From Palsa-883 sp035696165 (GTDB lineage: Bacteria > Pseudomonadota > Alphaproteobacteria > Acetobacterales > Acetobacteraceae): 7,328 nucleotides of DNA. A program made the position numbers and the translations under genes. Shown piece after piece: positions 6,938 through 7,328 of this stretch. The DNA is taken from NCBI GenBank assembly GCA_035696165.1, contig DASRQX010000068.1:1-7328 (forward strand). Reading direction: 5' to 3'. Each line of letters opens with the position of its first letter. Position 1 is the stretch's first letter. The notes beneath the pieces are model-generated. The model was not told the origin of the DNA, searched no databases, and was given only the letters and a program-made list of their open reading frames with translations.

Positions 6938-6983
6938 ATGCGGGGGACTGCCATGATGGGACAGGGGGTGCTCGATCTACCGC

Positions 6984-7186
6984 AGGCAGGTTCACCACGA
7001 AGTAAGCCAGCGGCCGGCGGGCGGCCGCACCGCGATGGATGAAAATGCTCCTGCGTGGGTCCCGCCCAGGCCGCCGCCGAAGGCCATTTACGTAGTAGAC
7101 ACGAAGAGCACGAAGCAGACCAGTGAATGCGCTTCGCGCGAAGCGCAACGATTTCGCTTCTTCGTGTCTTCGTGGTGAACCTGCCT
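6984..7186. repeat. 203-bp nested inverted-repeat element
   Basis: The outer arms AGGCAGGTTCACCACGAAG (6984-7002) and its exact complement at 7168-7186 form a 19-bp perfect inverted repeat. Inside, GACACGAAGA (7098-7107) pairs perfectly with TCTTCGTGTC (7159-7168), and at the core lies a perfect 20-bp palindrome (7128-7147). The heptamer CACGAAG occurs three times on the + strand (6996, 7100, 7109) and twice on the - strand (7160-7166, 7168-7174). The layout resembles a MITE-like or REP-like non-autonomous repeat; similar 'TTCGTGTCTTCGTGGTGAA' strings recur between genes in other GC-rich bacteria by recollection, not by search. No target-site duplication is evident and no gene is seen inside. 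Confidence 0.65.
7128..7147. repeat. Perfect 20-bp palindrome at the core of the 3' element
   Basis: Ten bases, TGCGCTTCGC, are followed immediately by their exact reverse complement, with no spacer. It can extrude as a cruciform or act as a symmetric protein-binding site, and sits centrally between the inner arms of the surrounding inverted repeat. Confidence 0.6.
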
Positions 7187-7328
7187 TCTAGGAAGAAACT
7201 CAGTGGCTTTTGATGGCTGGTCTCGTGTTACCGCGATCTGAGGAGGCTGGTTGGTCGCTTTGGGCGTGTTTGCGGATCGGCACTTTGAGAGAGCGTTCAG
7301 GCTGCCTGCGCCACGGGCTGTAGTTCGA
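7187..7328. other. Unassigned end region, possible minus-strand gene tail
   Basis: No convincing gene is visible. On the minus strand, the frame entering from the window edge reads ELQPVAQAA and stops at 7299-7297, which could be the C-terminus of a gene lying mainly beyond the window. Nine residues are too few to identify it. A 36-codon + frame from ATG 7213 to 7323 has no family-like content and is not called. Confidence 0.15.

Noticed and set aside
5400..7148. Open frame of 582 codons on the minus strand opposite the binding-protein gene
   Set aside because: It lies antisense to a clear family 5 binding protein, its product is Arg/His-rich with no recognisable domain, and long antisense frames are expected from the GC-rich codon usage of the + gene.
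6996..7174. Possible CRISPR-like array because of repeated CACGAAG units
   Set aside because: Units are only seven bases, occur in both orientations and have irregular spacing without uniform spacers; an inverted-repeat element explains them better.

Overview
The window is GC-rich throughout, with strong G/C third-position bias, good Shine-Dalgarno sites and long spurious antisense frames. Gene content (a form II CoxL/CoxM molybdenum hydroxylase, a Tat-exported family 5 solute-binding protein, a small 'MPRGDK' basic protein) suggests an alphaproteobacterium, possibly of the Acetobacteraceae; the family-level placement is inference. All recognisable genes are on the + strand.

Layout. (1) 2-3038: a two-gene operon fragment encoding the molybdopterin-binding large subunit (5' end cut off by the window) and the FAD-binding medium subunit of a xanthine dehydrogenase/CO dehydrogenase-family enzyme. 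The 2Fe-2S small subunit is not in the window. The usual form II order is small-large-medium, so it is expected just upstream. (2) 3039-3351: intergenic DNA dominated by a 151-bp element built of three consecutive hairpins with matching ends, followed by a possible stress-type promoter. (3) 3352-4157: a small, very basic protein of a family often auto-annotated 'plasmid stabilization', then a PPC/DUF296-domain gene split by one frameshift. (4) 4299-5144: an alpha/beta hydrolase with a complete Ser-Asp-His triad. (5) 5316-6887: a peptide/nickel-type ABC transporter substrate-binding protein with a twin-arginine signal. No permease or ATPase gene lies in the 440 bases after it. (6) 6888-7328: non-coding DNA with a weak terminator-like hairpin and a second nested inverted-repeat element of about 203 bp around a perfect 20-bp palindrome. 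The last 140 bases are unassigned.

How the genes may work together: only the first two clearly form one enzyme. The basic protein and the DUF296 gene are 42 bases apart and may be co-transcribed. The hydrolase and the binding protein are separated by 171 bases containing a hairpin at the hydrolase stop and a palindrome, so they are probably separate transcription units. I see no CRISPR array, tRNA, rRNA or recognisable complete insertion sequence. I found no convincing new multi-gene system; the items most worth checking are the two intergenic palindromic elements and the frameshifted DUF296 gene.
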